Assembly (NCBI RefSeq): GCF_034932065.1
Contig: NZ_JAYGHP010000023.1
Location: 1-41,991 of the forward strand
DNA: 41,991 bases
Direction of reading: 5' to 3'
From: Crocosphaera sp. UHCC 0190
GTDB taxonomy: Bacteria > Cyanobacteriota > Cyanobacteriia > Cyanobacteriales > Microcystaceae
Every line of letters starts with the position of its first letter. The stretch's first letter is position 1. A program made the position numbers and the translations under genes. Below, in pieces: positions 16,821 to 25,876 of the stretch. The notes beneath the pieces are model-generated. The model did not search any database. It was not told the origin of the DNA and saw only the letters and a program-made list of their open reading frames with translations.

Positions 16821-18086
16821 ATGGACTTAACCATTGCGACTCAATTAGCGATCGCCTTAATCATCGGGTTAATTATTGGCCTTGAACGGGGTTGGAAAAC
16901 CCGTAAAAACCCCACAGGACATGGTGATGGGGGACTTCGGAATTTTGGATTAAGTGGATTATTTGGTGGTATTGCTGCCTTATTAGCTGCGAAATGGGGA
17001 ATTATGATCCTAGGGGTGATCTTTTTGGGATTATCTGCCTTAGTGTCTATTTCCTATGTCTTAACTGCCCAAAAATCTCAAGATTATGGAACAACCACAG
17101 AAATCGCTTTATTAATCACCTTTGCCTTAGGAGCCATGGTGGTTAGTGGTTGGATGCTGGAAGCCGTGGCGATCGCCGTGATCATCTCTTGGTTATTGGG
17201 ACTCAAAGAAGAATTACATCGCTATCTCATTTTACTCCAACGTCAAGAATTAATTGCTACCCTACAATTATTATTAATTGCCGTCGTTTTTCTGCCTTTA
17301 TTACCCAATCAGTCGATGGGGCCTTGGCAGGCTATTAATCCCCGTTCGATTGGGTTATTAGTGTTATTAATTGCGGCAATTTCTTATATTGGTTATTTTT
17401 CTATTCGGATTTTAGGGAATCATGTTGGACTCTTATTAACGGGATTATTTGGTGGCATTGCTTCTTCTACTGCCTTAACCTTGGCCTTTTCTCGTCTGGC
17501 TAAACAACGAGAGGATATAACAATTTTGTTGGCCGCAGGAATTGCTCTTGCTAATGGCATGATGGCTCCCCGTTTACTGATAGAAATTGCCGTCATTAAT
17601 CCCGCTTTAGCTCAACAATTGATGTTACCTTTAATTGTATTAGGAATTAACCCCTTAATTTGTGCTGCAGTTCTGGTTTGGCGGTTATCTCCCTCCAAGT
17701 CTATGACTCCTCTTAAGTTATCAAATCCGGTAGAATTAGGAGCAGCCCTACAATATGCAGCTTTATTAGCTATTTTATCAGTCTTAGTTCATGGGGCGCA
17801 AGCTTGGTTTGGAGAGGGAGGAGTTTATGTCTTATCTGCTATTTCTGGACTGGCCGATGTGGACGCGGTAGGTATTTCTTTGGCCCAGGCCGTTAATGAT
17901 AATATGTCGATAAAAGTAGGAATGATTGGCACTTTATTAGCTGTCGCCATGAACACTATGGTTAAAGTGGGAATGACTGCTATAATTGGAGGTAAAATTT
18001 TAGCTTATTGGTGTGCTGGAATTCTCTTAGGTTCTCTCGTTTTAAGTATGTTAATCACTCTCATAAAAGTGTCTATTTTCCCTTAA
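16821..18086 (+). CDS. MgtC/SapB family membrane protein with DUF4010 domain
   Basis: 421 residues with about 11-12 membrane segments. The N-terminal MgtC-like domain (about 1-140) includes IIGLERGWKTRKNPTG, TGHGDGGLRNFGLSGLFGG and TTEIALLITFALGA. The C-terminal DUF4010 domain (about 180-410) includes LLTGLFGGIASSTALTLAFSR and SGLADVDAVGISLAQ. The function of this fused family is unknown; magnesium or another ion is suggested only by the MgtC homology. No SD is evident, but the ATG begins at the conserved N-terminus. Confidence 0.88.
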   Translation: MDLTIATQLAIALIIGLIIGLERGWKTRKNPTGHGDGGLRNFGLSGLFGGIAALLAAKWGIMILGVIFLGLSALVSISYVLTAQKSQDYGTTTEIALLITFALGAMVVSGWMLEAVAIAVIISWLLGLKEELHRYLILLQRQELIATLQLLLIAVVFLPLLPNQSMGPWQAINPRSIGLLVLLIAAISYIGYFSIRILGNHVGLLLTGLFGGIASSTALTLAFSRLAKQREDITILLAAGIALANGMMAPRLLIEIAVINPALAQQLMLPLIVLGINPLICAAVLVWRLSPSKSMTPLKLSNPVELGAALQYAALLAILSVLVHGAQAWFGEGGVYVLSAISGLADVDAVGISLAQAVNDNMSIKVGMIGTLLAVAMNTMVKVGMTAIIGGKILAYWCAGILLGSLVLSMLITLIKVSIFP

Positions 18087-18096
18087 GATATCAACA

Positions 18097-18141
18097 GTAA
18101 CACAACCTTCTAGGCTGTCACAAGCAAGACTCTTGTGTTAC
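18097..18141. repeat. Inverted repeat after the MgtC/DUF4010 gene
   Basis: GTAACACAA (18097-18105) and TTGTGTTAC (18133-18141) are perfect 9-base inverse complements with a 27-base loop, just after the stop codon. It may be a transcription-termination structure or an operator for the next gene. Nothing decides between them. Confidence 0.4.
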
Positions 18142-18183
18142 AGTAAATTAGTCAGAATTTTAGCCAATTTTCTCTTAAAACAA

Positions 18184-18786
18184 ATGTTTCGCAAATTTTT
18201 TCAAAAACCAGATTCTGAAACAAATGATCGGGTTCCCCCTGGACAATATTTAGCCAAAGGTTTTCCCGTATTAACCTATGGAAAAACCCCCGAAGTTAGT
18301 ACAGATACTTGGCAATTTCGGGTTTGGGGTTTAGTGACTCCTCAGACATTTTCTTGGTCAGATTTTATGAGTTTACCTCATCATGAGTTTACCAAAGATT
18401 TTCACTGTGTTACTCGTTGGACTAAGTTAGATGTGAAGTGGACAGGAATCAAAATTACTGATTTTATGGCCTTATTAGATGTTGATCCGAAAGCGACTCA
18501 TGTGATGCAACATTGTTATGGAGAATATACCACGAATCTTCCTTTAAAAGATTTTGTTTTGGAAGACAATTTTTTTGCCTTTAAATTATTAGGAGATCCT
18601 TTACCAGCAGATCATGGTGGCCCCATGCGTTCTGTGATTCCTCATTTATATGCTTGGAAGAGTGCAAAATGGATCAATGGGTTAGAATTTTTGCCCCAAG
18701 ATGAGTTAGGTTTTTGGGAAAAAAATGGTTATCATAGACGGGGTGATCCTTGGCAACAAGAACGGTATGGGGGTAAATTAAAATAA
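18184..18786 (+). CDS. Sulfite-oxidase-like molybdopterin oxidoreductase
   Basis: 200 residues from the ATG at 18184 (the frame is open to a TTG at 18133, inside an inverted repeat). It has the compact sulfite oxidase/YedY-type fold. C75 in DFHCVTRWTKLDVKWTG is the likely molybdenum-ligating cysteine, and HVMQHCYGEYTTNLPL plus LPADHGGPMRSVIPHLYAWK are typical cofactor-contact segments. No Tat signal peptide is present, so it is probably cytoplasmic, unlike MsrP. The substrate is unknown; no heme or partner subunit gene is adjacent. Confidence 0.88.
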   Translation: MFRKFFQKPDSETNDRVPPGQYLAKGFPVLTYGKTPEVSTDTWQFRVWGLVTPQTFSWSDFMSLPHHEFTKDFHCVTRWTKLDVKWTGIKITDFMALLDVDPKATHVMQHCYGEYTTNLPLKDFVLEDNFFAFKLLGDPLPADHGGPMRSVIPHLYAWKSAKWINGLEFLPQDELGFWEKNGYHRRGDPWQQERYGGKLK

Positions 18787-18913
18787 GATAGGTTTTATGC
18801 TAGAGAAGTAACGGGAATTGATTCCATTTAATTGAAGGATGGAAATTATGCTAAACTAAGAATAAACTAGCCATTACAACCCTAAAACTATTCATTCAGA
18901 GGAGTAATTAAAG

Positions 18914-19336
18914 ATGGAACGTCCTAAAGGTGTGATAATTTTAGCAATACTGAACTTACTTGGAGGAATACTCGGTATTGTCTTTGGTTTTATCTTTTTC
19001 TTGTTAGGTAGCGTGGGAACATTAGGGGGTTTTGTTTCTGGACAAGCAGACTTTGCCGGAACAAGCTTTTTTATGGTAATAACAGCTATAATTGGTGTGA
19101 TTAATAGTTTTCTCTCTTTAGGGGTTAGTTATGGTCTATTTATGATGAAAACTTGGGCTTGGGCAATGGCGATCATTATTCAATTTGTCTACATACTGAC
19201 TTATATTACCAGTATTCTCAATGGTAGAAATATAGTAGGATCAATTATAAGTCTAGCGATCGCAGGTTTCATCTTATACTATCTCTATCAACCTAAAGTT
19301 AAACAGGCTTTTGCCATATCACCAAGTGTAGATTAA
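18914..19336 (+). CDS. Small four-helix membrane protein, unknown function
   Basis: 140 residues with about four hydrophobic segments: 8-34, 50-75, 82-100 and 107-127. The N-terminus MERPKGVIILAILNLLGG and the overall pattern recall DUF2127-like predicted membrane proteins, but I do not assign it firmly. AGAGGAG lies 8 bases before the ATG, a good ribosome binding site. It is a single gene with its own upstream A/T-rich region. Confidence 0.8.
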   Translation: MERPKGVIILAILNLLGGILGIVFGFIFFLLGSVGTLGGFVSGQADFAGTSFFMVITAIIGVINSFLSLGVSYGLFMMKTWAWAMAIIIQFVYILTYITSILNGRNIVGSIISLAIAGFILYYLYQPKVKQAFAISPSVD

Positions 19337-19418
19337 TTAGCTCTCGTTAAAGGTTCAATAGAGTATCTATACTACAATTATCCTTACAAAAAACACAAGC
19401 ATATTACAATTTATAATC

Positions 19419-19456
19419 AAATTGATCAAACTCAAGACACAAATTTTGATCAATTT
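19419..19456. terminator. Inverted repeat between convergent genes
   Basis: AAATTGATCAAA (19419-19430) and TTTGATCAATTT (19445-19456) are perfect 12-base arms around a 14-base loop. Each arm is itself nearly palindromic around TGATCA. It lies between the converging small membrane protein gene and the hydrolase gene, so a bidirectional terminator is likely. Confidence 0.6.
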
Positions 19457-19472
19457 CTCCCAAAAGGTAAAA

Positions 19473-21161
19473 TTAACGATTTTGAGGAACTTTAATGCTA
19501 TTTTCTCGGATAAATTTTTCAATGGATGTCGTTAAACTCTCGGAAGATTTTTCGGTAATCAAATAAGTCTTAAACTCTTGTCCTTCACTCAAATAGTTGG
19601 CATAAGCAGAGGATAAATAAGGAGTATATTCAGGATTATTGTTAATATAAACCTCAAAGAAAGATAGGATCATTGAATTTGTATAACTGTCTAATAATTG
19701 AGGACTAGGAAGCGTTAAATCTGTAGTAGTTTCTAACATATCAGTAAGGCCTGCATCTAATTGAGAAAAATCAACATGAGCTTGTCCTTCTTGCAATTGA
19801 AGATATTTATCCGTTACTTTTAAGCGAGGATAGGATACAACTTGTTCAAAAATAAAAGGTGTTGCTGGATCATAACTTCCGGCACTAATAAACACAGGAA
19901 TATCAATTTTTCTGAGAGATTTACTACCAAAAAGACCAGAATTAACTGGATTAACGACAAACACTGCCTTAACTCTGGGATCTTTAAAATTATAGTCTTT
20001 TCGCTCTAATTTTAAAGCGCGACATTGTAATAATAAGGCCGTATTCAAATCCCCTATTTCTAAGTTACAAACTTCTTCAAGTCGGTCAAAGTCTATGGTT
20101 GCACCGGCCACAGATAAGACAGTATAACCGCCAAAAGAATGACCTAAAACCCCAACTTCTTTTAAATTTAATCGTCCTGCAAAAGAACTTTGATTGCGTC
20201 TTTCTAACTCATCAATAGTATAGCTAAGATCAAGAGGACGATCTATAAATTCATTGCGTAAAAAAATCTGTCGAGAAAACCCTTCTAAAAAGTCTTCTGT
20301 TTGTTTAATATCACTGCCTGGATGTTGAGGAAGTGCCACGACATAACCATAGGAAGCTAAATGTTGGCCCCATTTACTAAAATCTTCAGGACGAGAACTT
20401 AACCCATGAGAAATAACGACTACTGGAACTTTTTCAGACTGCAATATTTGGGGTTGATAAACATCAACATAAAATTGGCGATTGCGTTTTTCATCGGTTA
20501 AATTCCAAGTTTGTTTTTTAACCTCAAAAGGCCCTGGTTGACGGGGATCACTTAATTGAGAAAAATTGACTTTTTCTGTTTTTTCTGCTTCTATTTGAGC
20601 TAATCTATCCACTTCTTCCGTAAACAGATAGGTTGCATTAACAACAATCTCTACCTGTTGCCCTAAATTAAGAGCTTGTTTAAGATCAATCTGTACATTT
20701 GTAGAAAGCTTTTTCAGAAAATTAATCAAGGTTAACCCTTCTTTATCAAGGGCCGCTTCTACCAAAGCACCCCGAATCAGGAATTTACCATTGCTCCCCC
20801 CTTGAACATTAATAACCTTACCAAAATATTTTAAAAGACGTTCCCCTTCTTCAGTATTAAGGATACGAGAAAACCGCAAAGGTTTAACGGGGGCAGGAGT
20901 TAACAATGCTTGTCGAAAAGCTGCTTTATCTTCTTCCGTTGCTCCCGCTAAGCTGAAATATCGGGTTAACTGTTGACTTAACTCCCCATCTTTAGCATAG
21001 GTTTCTAAGTCACTGACGGGAATAGAAAGAATAAGGGAGTCAAAAACAAAGGAGATTTTTTCAGCAGCGTAACTCGGCAAGGCCAAGGTTAATGAAGCGA
21101 TAAGGCCAAATATTCCCGATTTTAAGGGGCGAAACCAACCAAAAGAGGGTAGGGGAGTCAT
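19473..21161 (-). CDS. Secreted alpha/beta hydrolase (DUF1400 type)
   Basis: 562 residues. The signal peptide covers about 1-32 (SLTLALPSYAAE, cleavage after AYA/AAE). A DUF1400-like helical region (about 35-170) has segments such as VSDLETYAKDGELS and LTRYFS. The alpha/beta hydrolase domain (about 240-480) has VVVISHGLSSRPEDF for the oxyanion loop, nucleophile S342 in LGHSFGGYT, a possible acid residue in FISAGSYDPATP, and GQAHVDFSQL with the likely catalytic histidine. It resembles dienelactone-hydrolase or platelet-activating-factor-acetylhydrolase-like lipases; the substrate is not known. The product is exported to the periplasm. It is divergent from ndhD. Confidence 0.9.
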   Translation of the reverse strand: MTPLPSFGWFRPLKSGIFGLIASLTLALPSYAAEKISFVFDSLILSIPVSDLETYAKDGELSQQLTRYFSLAGATEEDKAAFRQALLTPAPVKPLRFSRILNTEEGERLLKYFGKVINVQGGSNGKFLIRGALVEAALDKEGLTLINFLKKLSTNVQIDLKQALNLGQQVEIVVNATYLFTEEVDRLAQIEAEKTEKVNFSQLSDPRQPGPFEVKKQTWNLTDEKRNRQFYVDVYQPQILQSEKVPVVVISHGLSSRPEDFSKWGQHLASYGYVVALPQHPGSDIKQTEDFLEGFSRQIFLRNEFIDRPLDLSYTIDELERRNQSSFAGRLNLKEVGVLGHSFGGYTVLSVAGATIDFDRLEEVCNLEIGDLNTALLLQCRALKLERKDYNFKDPRVKAVFVVNPVNSGLFGSKSLRKIDIPVFISAGSYDPATPFIFEQVVSYPRLKVTDKYLQLQEGQAHVDFSQLDAGLTDMLETTTDLTLPSPQLLDSYTNSMILSFFEVYINNNPEYTPYLSSAYANYLSEGQEFKTYLITEKSSESLTTSIEKFIRENSIKVPQNR

Positions 21162-21315
21162 GGGGCAACAATTAAGGAAAGATGTTTCAAAAAGCTTTCA
21201 TATTTTACTGGTTTATTGATGAAATCGGTTATCCATAGATTTATGACAATTTCTTAAAAAGAAATTATAGACTTTTATCTATCTAAAAAATACAAAACTT
21301 TTTTTGTTACACCTC

Positions 21316-21345
21316 TTTTCAAATTGCAACAAAACTTAATATAAT
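21316..21345 (+). promoter_or_regulatory. Probable ndhD promoter
   Basis: TATAAT at 21340-21345 is a perfect -10 hexamer, with TTTTCA at 21316-21321 as a weak -35 at 18-base spacing. Transcription would start about 30 bases before the ATG at 21382. The region between the two divergent genes is very A/T rich. Confidence 0.45.
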
Positions 21346-21381
21346 AGCAGAAGCAAACCTGAGTATTTATTACTAGGACTT

Positions 21382-22983
21382 ATGGTGATCACACAAATTC
21401 CCTGGATTACAGCAATTATCCTTTTTCCCCTGATGGCTGCCTTGGCCATTCCTCTAATTCCCGATAAAGAAGGCAAAACCGTCCGTTGGTACGCTTTAGG
21501 CGTGGGTTTACTCAACTTTGCCTTAACTATATTCGCCGTTTCTAGTCAATACAACTTCAATAACAGCAATTTTCAATTAGAAGAAACCTATTCCTGGGTT
21601 CCCCAAATCGGATTAAACTGGTCAGTAGGCATCGATGGTTTATCGATGCCTTTAATGGTTTTATCGGGGTTAATTACGACTTTAGCCCTATTAGCATCTT
21701 GGAAAGTTGATAAAAAGCCTCGTTTGTTCTACTTTCTCATGTTGGTGCTATACAGCGCACAAATGGGCGTATTTGCTGCCAAAGACTTACTCTTATTCTT
21801 CTTTATGTGGGAACTAGAGTTAGTACCTGTCTATATATTAATTTCTATTTGGGGTGGCAAAAAGCGTCTCTACGCAGCCACCAAATTTATTTTATACACT
21901 GCCCTCGCTTCTATTTTTATCTTGGTTGCGGCCCTCGCTATGGCCTTTTATGGTGATACCGTGACTTTTGACATGGCTCAACTAGGGATGAAAGATTTTC
22001 CCTTAGCTTTAGAAGTCTTAGCTTATGCAGGTTTCCTCGTTGCTTTTGGGGTGAAATTGCCCATCTTCCCCCTACATACTTGGCTACCCGATGCTCACAG
22101 TGAAGCTTCTGCCCCTGTTTCCATGATTTTAGCGGGTGTATTGCTCAAAATGGGTGGTTATGGGTTAATTCGCTTCAACATTGAAATGTTACCCCATGCT
22201 CACATTAAATTTGCCCCCTTACTGGTCATTTTGGGTGTAATTAACATCGTTTACGGCGCATTTACCGCTTTTGGTCAAACTAACCTCAAACGCCGTCTCG
22301 CTTCTTCTTCTATCTCTCACATGGGTTTTGTCCTCATCGGTATTGCTTCTTTCACCGAATTAGGGATGAATGGGGCAGTATTACAAATGGTATCTCACGG
22401 GTTAATTGCTGCGGCCTTATTCTTCCTCTGTGGCAGCACCTATGAGCGTACCCATACCCTAATGATGGATGAAATGGGCGGTTTAGCGCAGAAAATGCCC
22501 AAAACCTTTGCTTTATTTACAGCAGCTTCTATGGCATCTTTAGCCTTGCCTGGAATGAGTGGGTTTGTCGCAGAATTAACCGTATTCTTAGGCGTTGCGA
22601 ATAGTGATGCTTACAGTGCGACATTTAAGACAGTGGTTATCTTTTTAACGGCAGTGGGTTTAATTTTAACCCCCATTTATCTCCTTTCCATGTTGCGCGT
22701 TGTCTTTTATGGTGAGAAGAATGAAGCGTTAACATTGCCGAAATTTAACTTAGATGCCAAACCCCGTGAAGTTTTCATTACCGCTTGCTTATTACTGCCT
22801 ATCATTGGTATCGGGTTATATCCTAAATTAGCGACGACTACCTATGATGTAAAAACCGTAGAAGTAGCTTCTAAAGTTCGTTCTGCTTTACCAACTTTTG
22901 CCCAAAAGCAAAACATTTCTCAACCTAGTCAAATTCAGGAAGAATTAGCCTCAACGGTATTTATTGCCCCTGAAATTGATTAA
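21382..22983 (+). CDS. ndhD: NAD(P)H-quinone oxidoreductase subunit 4 (NdhD)
   Basis: 533 residues with about 14 membrane segments, a proton-pumping antiporter-like subunit of thylakoid NDH-1 used in respiration, cyclic electron flow or CO2 uptake. The conserved charged residues are visible: the glutamate in [13 protein letters not shown], the Lys/His region in [18 protein letters not shown], and [13 protein letters not shown] and [13 protein letters not shown]. Which NdhD isoform it is cannot be decided here. No ndhF gene is adjacent, so it is a single-gene unit with its own promoter and terminator. Confidence 0.96.
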   Translation: MVITQIPWITAIILFPLMAALAIPLIPDKEGKTVRWYALGVGLLNFALTIFAVSSQYNFNNSNFQLEETYSWVPQIGLNWSVGIDGLSMPLMVLSGLITTLALLASWKVDKKPRLFYFLMLVLYSAQMGVFAAKDLLLFFFMWELELVPVYILISIWGGKKRLYAATKFILYTALASIFILVAALAMAFYGDTVTFDMAQLGMKDFPLALEVLAYAGFLVAFGVKLPIFPLHTWLPDAHSEASAPVSMILAGVLLKMGGYGLIRFNIEMLPHAHIKFAPLLVILGVINIVYGAFTAFGQTNLKRRLASSSISHMGFVLIGIASFTELGMNGAVLQMVSHGLIAAALFFLCGSTYERTHTLMMDEMGGLAQKMPKTFALFTAASMASLALPGMSGFVAELTVFLGVANSDAYSATFKTVVIFLTAVGLILTPIYLLSMLRVVFYGEKNEALTLPKFNLDAKPREVFITACLLLPIIGIGLYPKLATTTYDVKTVEVASKVRSALPTFAQKQNISQPSQIQEELASTVFIAPEID

Positions 22984-23022
22984 TCAACTATCAACAGATT
23001 AAAATTTGAGACTACATAAATC

Positions 23023-23046
23023 AAGGCTGCCTTATCAGCCTTTTTT
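23023..23046 (+). terminator. Rho-independent terminator of ndhD
   Basis: AAGGCTG (23023-23029) pairs with CAGCCTT (23036-23042) around a 6-base loop and is followed by a T6 run. It begins 40 bases after the ndhD stop codon. A textbook intrinsic terminator. Confidence 0.88.
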
Positions 23047-23099
23047 GCATTAATTGAGACATCGTCGTCATTATCATAGAAAACTAATCAAGAATCATC

Positions 23100-23420
23100 A
23101 TGTTATTGAAGCAAAGTTTATCTTTATTACTCACGACAATCGCCCTTTTACTACCAGTATCATCTGTTTTAGCTCGTGGTATTTCTACTTTAAGAGCTAC
23201 TAATCCTAATACACGCATTAATGTGCGATCGCAACCGACAATTAACTCCAGTGCGCCCCAATACGGACTACCTGGAGACAAGGTGCAGGTGATTGAGTGT
23301 GTTCAAGACAAAGATACCAGGGGTAGTGACCTCAATTGGTGTAAGGTACAATTTGTCAAGTCTAAAGCAATCGGTTGGATTCGTAGTGACTTTATTATCT
23401 TTGCCGATGGGGGTGAATAA
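23100..23420 (+). CDS. Secreted SH3b-domain protein
   Basis: 106 residues. The signal peptide covers about 1-25 (LLLTTIALLLPVSSVLA, cleavage ALA-like). A bacterial SH3 domain follows (about 30-102), with INVRSQPTINSSAPQYGLPG and LNWCKVQF ... GWIRSDFI. Two cysteines (in VIECVQ and NWCKV) may form a disulfide. Such small SH3b proteins bind peptidoglycan or peptides in the periplasm; the partner is unknown. It is convergent with the DUF3011 gene. Confidence 0.88.
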   Translation: MLLKQSLSLLLTTIALLLPVSSVLARGISTLRATNPNTRINVRSQPTINSSAPQYGLPGDKVQVIECVQDKDTRGSDLNWCKVQFVKSKAIGWIRSDFIIFADGGE

Positions 23421-23563
23421 ATGATTCAAAGATACTATTATTTCTGCTATCTTTCCAGAGTTAACATTAACGGTAGCACAAATCCTTGATGCTTCTGAAA
23501 TCGGAAAAAGATATCAGATTAACTAATGTAAGAGCAATTCATCAATTGCTCCTAACAAATACA

Positions 23564-24196
23564 TCAACCTCTAATCTCAAAGATACCTCGACAGCCACCA
23601 TCTACCCAAACACCTTCCCTATCGTATCCCCAGGTATCCCCTTCCCAACAACCTGCTTGACTCAGTTGACGTTCCAGATAAGCCCGTCTGCCACGAAGAT
23701 CAACCGGACAAAGAGTATAACTGTTATCCTTTGAATTACAAGTAATGGTAGGGTAGTCACTCGATGAATTATTGTTGCTACTATTGTCATCAGAACCTCC
23801 TGCGATCGCAGCAGCAATAGCACCAATGACTAATGCACCCCCAACAACAGCCGCTGCTGTGCCATCCCCACTACTACTATTATTATTGTTATTGTAACTA
23901 TTATTGTTGTTGTAGCCGCTATCTCTGCCCCGAACTGAAAACTCAGCATTGCAACCTTTATCAACCCAAATGCCATCTCGATCATAGTCCCAAGTCTCTC
24001 CTTGAACACAACGGGTATTACTAAGTTGTCTGACTAATCTTACCCCACCGCGAGTATTAACTCGACAGAATTGATAGCGATATTTGTAAGACTCACAAGT
24101 CACTGTTTGTTGAGCAGAAACGGGAATTGTTCTTAAAATTAATCCCAGACTAATGCCCGCAATTAATGTTAGTTGGTTAATGTGAGCGATCATCAT
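23564..24196 (-). CDS. Secreted two-domain DUF3011-like protein
   Basis: 210 residues. The signal peptide covers about 1-29 (ends PVSAQQ). Two DUF3011-like repeats (about 31-90 and 148-210) share V/ITC-S, C-V/P, RQLS, C-GETWDYDR-GIWV-GC and an F-RG end; six cysteines per repeat probably form disulfides. Between them lies a low-complexity Asn/Ser linker with a glycine-zipper-like hydrophobic segment (AVVGGALVIGAIAAAIAGG), which could insert in a membrane. The function of the family is unknown. It is 30 bases downstream of the TAXI gene and probably cotranscribed. CGGAG precedes the start; two adjacent ATGs are possible. Confidence 0.82.
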   Translation of the reverse strand: MMIAHINQLTLIAGISLGLILRTIPVSAQQTVTCESYKYRYQFCRVNTRGGVRLVRQLSNTRCVQGETWDYDRDGIWVDKGCNAEFSVRGRDSGYNNNNSYNNNNNSSSGDGTAAAVVGGALVIGAIAAAIAGGSDDNSSNNNSSSDYPTITCNSKDNSYTLCPVDLRGRRAYLERQLSQAGCWEGDTWGYDREGVWVDGGCRGIFEIRG

Positions 24197-24226
24197 TTGA
24201 GTGTACTCCGAAATTGTTTAAATTTA

Positions 24227-25174
24227 TTATAAAACAGCGCATTTAGAAACTCGTTTAGAGTCTAGTTTAGATAAGTCTTTTGGGTTAATCTGTTTCCAAA
24301 TGGGGTCGCCATTTTCTTGCAACCAAGATAAATTTTCTATGATTAATTTGGCGACAGGGGTTACATGATCACAGTTTTCTTCAGCAACGCTAAAGAGAAA
24401 AGATTGAACACTTAAGGTTTCCACCGCTTCTTTTTGCCAAGGGTAAGTATTCCCTGGAACCACTGCTTTTGAGTATATTTTTGACAAAAAATCATCATTG
24501 GGTTGTGGGGGCAAAGTTAGGGGTAAAATGTGGAAGTTATCGTCGGTAAAAATTTGTTCTTGTAATACTTTTGCGGGCATTCCAACAACATAAAATAGGG
24601 CATCAATTTCTTTTTCCCGTAGGGCATCAATCCCTCTTTTAATATCAAAGGTTTCCAACTTTTTAGGGTTGATATTTAGCTGATGTAATAAAGTTGCGGC
24701 TGTTGTACTGGTACCACTTCCTGACTCTCCAATAGAAACCCGTTTTCCTGTCAATTCTTTGACAGATTTAATGTCTTGTCTGGTAATGATATGTACTTGT
24801 TCTTGATAAAGGGGCATAACCACTCGAATGGATTCTGCTTGACGGCGCGCTTCTTCATCTTTATTGGCAAAGGTATTAAGAAATGCCAAGATATCACCTT
24901 GAGTAATTCCTAATGGAATACTTTGGTAATAGAAGACATTATCAATGTTTTGTAAGGCTCCTTTTGTGGGAATAATATCAATATCTAGGTTCTTGGTTAG
25001 AGCCAATTTCTCGATATCTTTTGCCACAGAATAATATTCTCCTGCCTCATTTCCTGTGACAATATTAATTTCTAAAGGCGGTGTTTGTGCTACGGTATGA
25101 GAAGGGATGAAAATAAGGAGCATTGCCATTACTCCCAGAAATCCACAAAGCAGATAATACAGTCGTTTTTTCAT
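24227..25174 (-). CDS. TAXI-family TRAP transporter solute-binding protein
   Basis: 315 residues. The N-terminal hydrophobic signal covers about 1-29 (ends HTVAQTPP). The TAXI domain shows INIVTGNEAGEYYSVAKDIEKL near the start, LGITQGDILAFLN, GKRVSIGESGSGTSTTAATLL and DALFYVVGMPAKVL. The usual partner is a fused TRAP membrane protein; none is in the window, so the role may be a stand-alone binding or signalling protein. The ligand may be a carboxylate but cannot be identified. Confidence 0.9.
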   Translation of the reverse strand: MKKRLYYLLCGFLGVMAMLLIFIPSHTVAQTPPLEINIVTGNEAGEYYSVAKDIEKLALTKNLDIDIIPTKGALQNIDNVFYYQSIPLGITQGDILAFLNTFANKDEEARRQAESIRVVMPLYQEQVHIITRQDIKSVKELTGKRVSIGESGSGTSTTAATLLHQLNINPKKLETFDIKRGIDALREKEIDALFYVVGMPAKVLQEQIFTDDNFHILPLTLPPQPNDDFLSKIYSKAVVPGNTYPWQKEAVETLSVQSFLFSVAEENCDHVTPVAKLIIENLSWLQENGDPIWKQINPKDLSKLDSKRVSKCAVL

Positions 25175-25243
25175 GAATTTTCCCGTGATTTTGTTTCACT
25201 TTAGGATTTTATCAGATAATCTGTATTTCTGACCAAAAAAGTG

Positions 25244-25796
25244 GGGGTTCAAGCCCCGCCGTTTACGGCGCACAGTCTCGTTATGGGAAATTTGAGAAAT
25301 GTTGCCATTCGATCAATCCTGTGCTATGATTTTGATACAAGGTAAAGCGGTGTCAAAATGTTCGTAATCGAATACAAAGTTAAACCCAAACCAGGTCAAA
25401 TACAAGCCATTATCGTCGTTTAGCTAAATCGATAACTGATGCAGGATGGTCTACTTTTAGGCAATGGTTAGAGTATTTTGGGGATAAATATAGCAAAATA
25501 ACGATTTCTGTATCTCCTCATAATACCAGTCAAAATTGTTCTAATTGTGGTAACAAAGTGCAGAAGTCTCTATCAACTCGAACTCATATTTGTCCCCATT
25601 GTGGATATACGGATTGTAGGGATAGGAATGCCGCTTTAAACATCTTGCAGAAGGGATTAAGTAGGTTGGGGCGCAGCCAAACTTTAAACGCTTCAGGAGA
25701 GATTCCCTCTTGGTTGGTTGGAGAAATCCTGCTGGCTAACGGAGACTCGTTGAATGAAGAATCCCCTCGCCGTGATAGCAGGGGCGAACGTCAACA
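25244..25796 (+). mobile_element. Internally deleted IS200/IS605-type element
   Basis: The left end carries GGGG/CCCC (25244-25257) and CGCCG-TTTA-CGGCG (25257-25270) hairpins. The right end has CCCCT/AGGGG arms (25763-25784). Between them is a tnpB gene lacking its middle. No tnpA is present, so the element could move only in trans, if at all. The exact ends are estimates; typical elements of this class have subterminal hairpins and no terminal inverted repeats. Confidence 0.6.
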
Positions 25797-25815
25797 AAAG
25801 TTTATTCACCCATAA
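25358..25815 (+). pseudogene. tnpB: tnpB remnant (N-terminal stub joined to C-terminal third)
   Basis: An ATG at 25358 starts a TnpB-like N-terminus (MFVIEYKVKPKPGQIQAI) that stops at 25421-25423. The C-terminal part continues from about 25408 in another frame to a TAA at 25813-25815. It keeps the zinc-finger cysteines (CSNCG ... CPHCG) and the last RuvC aspartate in CRDRNAALNIL. The RuvC I and II segments with the other catalytic residues are gone, so the product cannot be an active nuclease. The join fits a large internal deletion of several hundred codons. The region over the right-end hairpin could still give an omega-like RNA, but this is only inference. Confidence 0.85.
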
Positions 25816-25857
25816 AAAAAGATTTGTAGAGACATTACATCCAACATCTCTACAAAT
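25814..25857 (-). terminator. Intrinsic terminator of the phosphodiesterase gene
   Basis: On the minus strand, ATTTGTAGAGA (25857-25847) pairs with TCTCTACAAAT (25832-25822) over 11 perfect base pairs and is followed by C and T7 (25820-25814). It begins 20 bases after the stop codon at 25877. Confidence 0.85.
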
Positions 25858-25876
25858 GTTAATAATGTTTTAGACT

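Noticed and set aside
23880-23930. TTATTATTG-type simple repeat as a separate element
   Set aside because: It encodes the Asn-rich linker of the DUF3011 protein on the minus strand.
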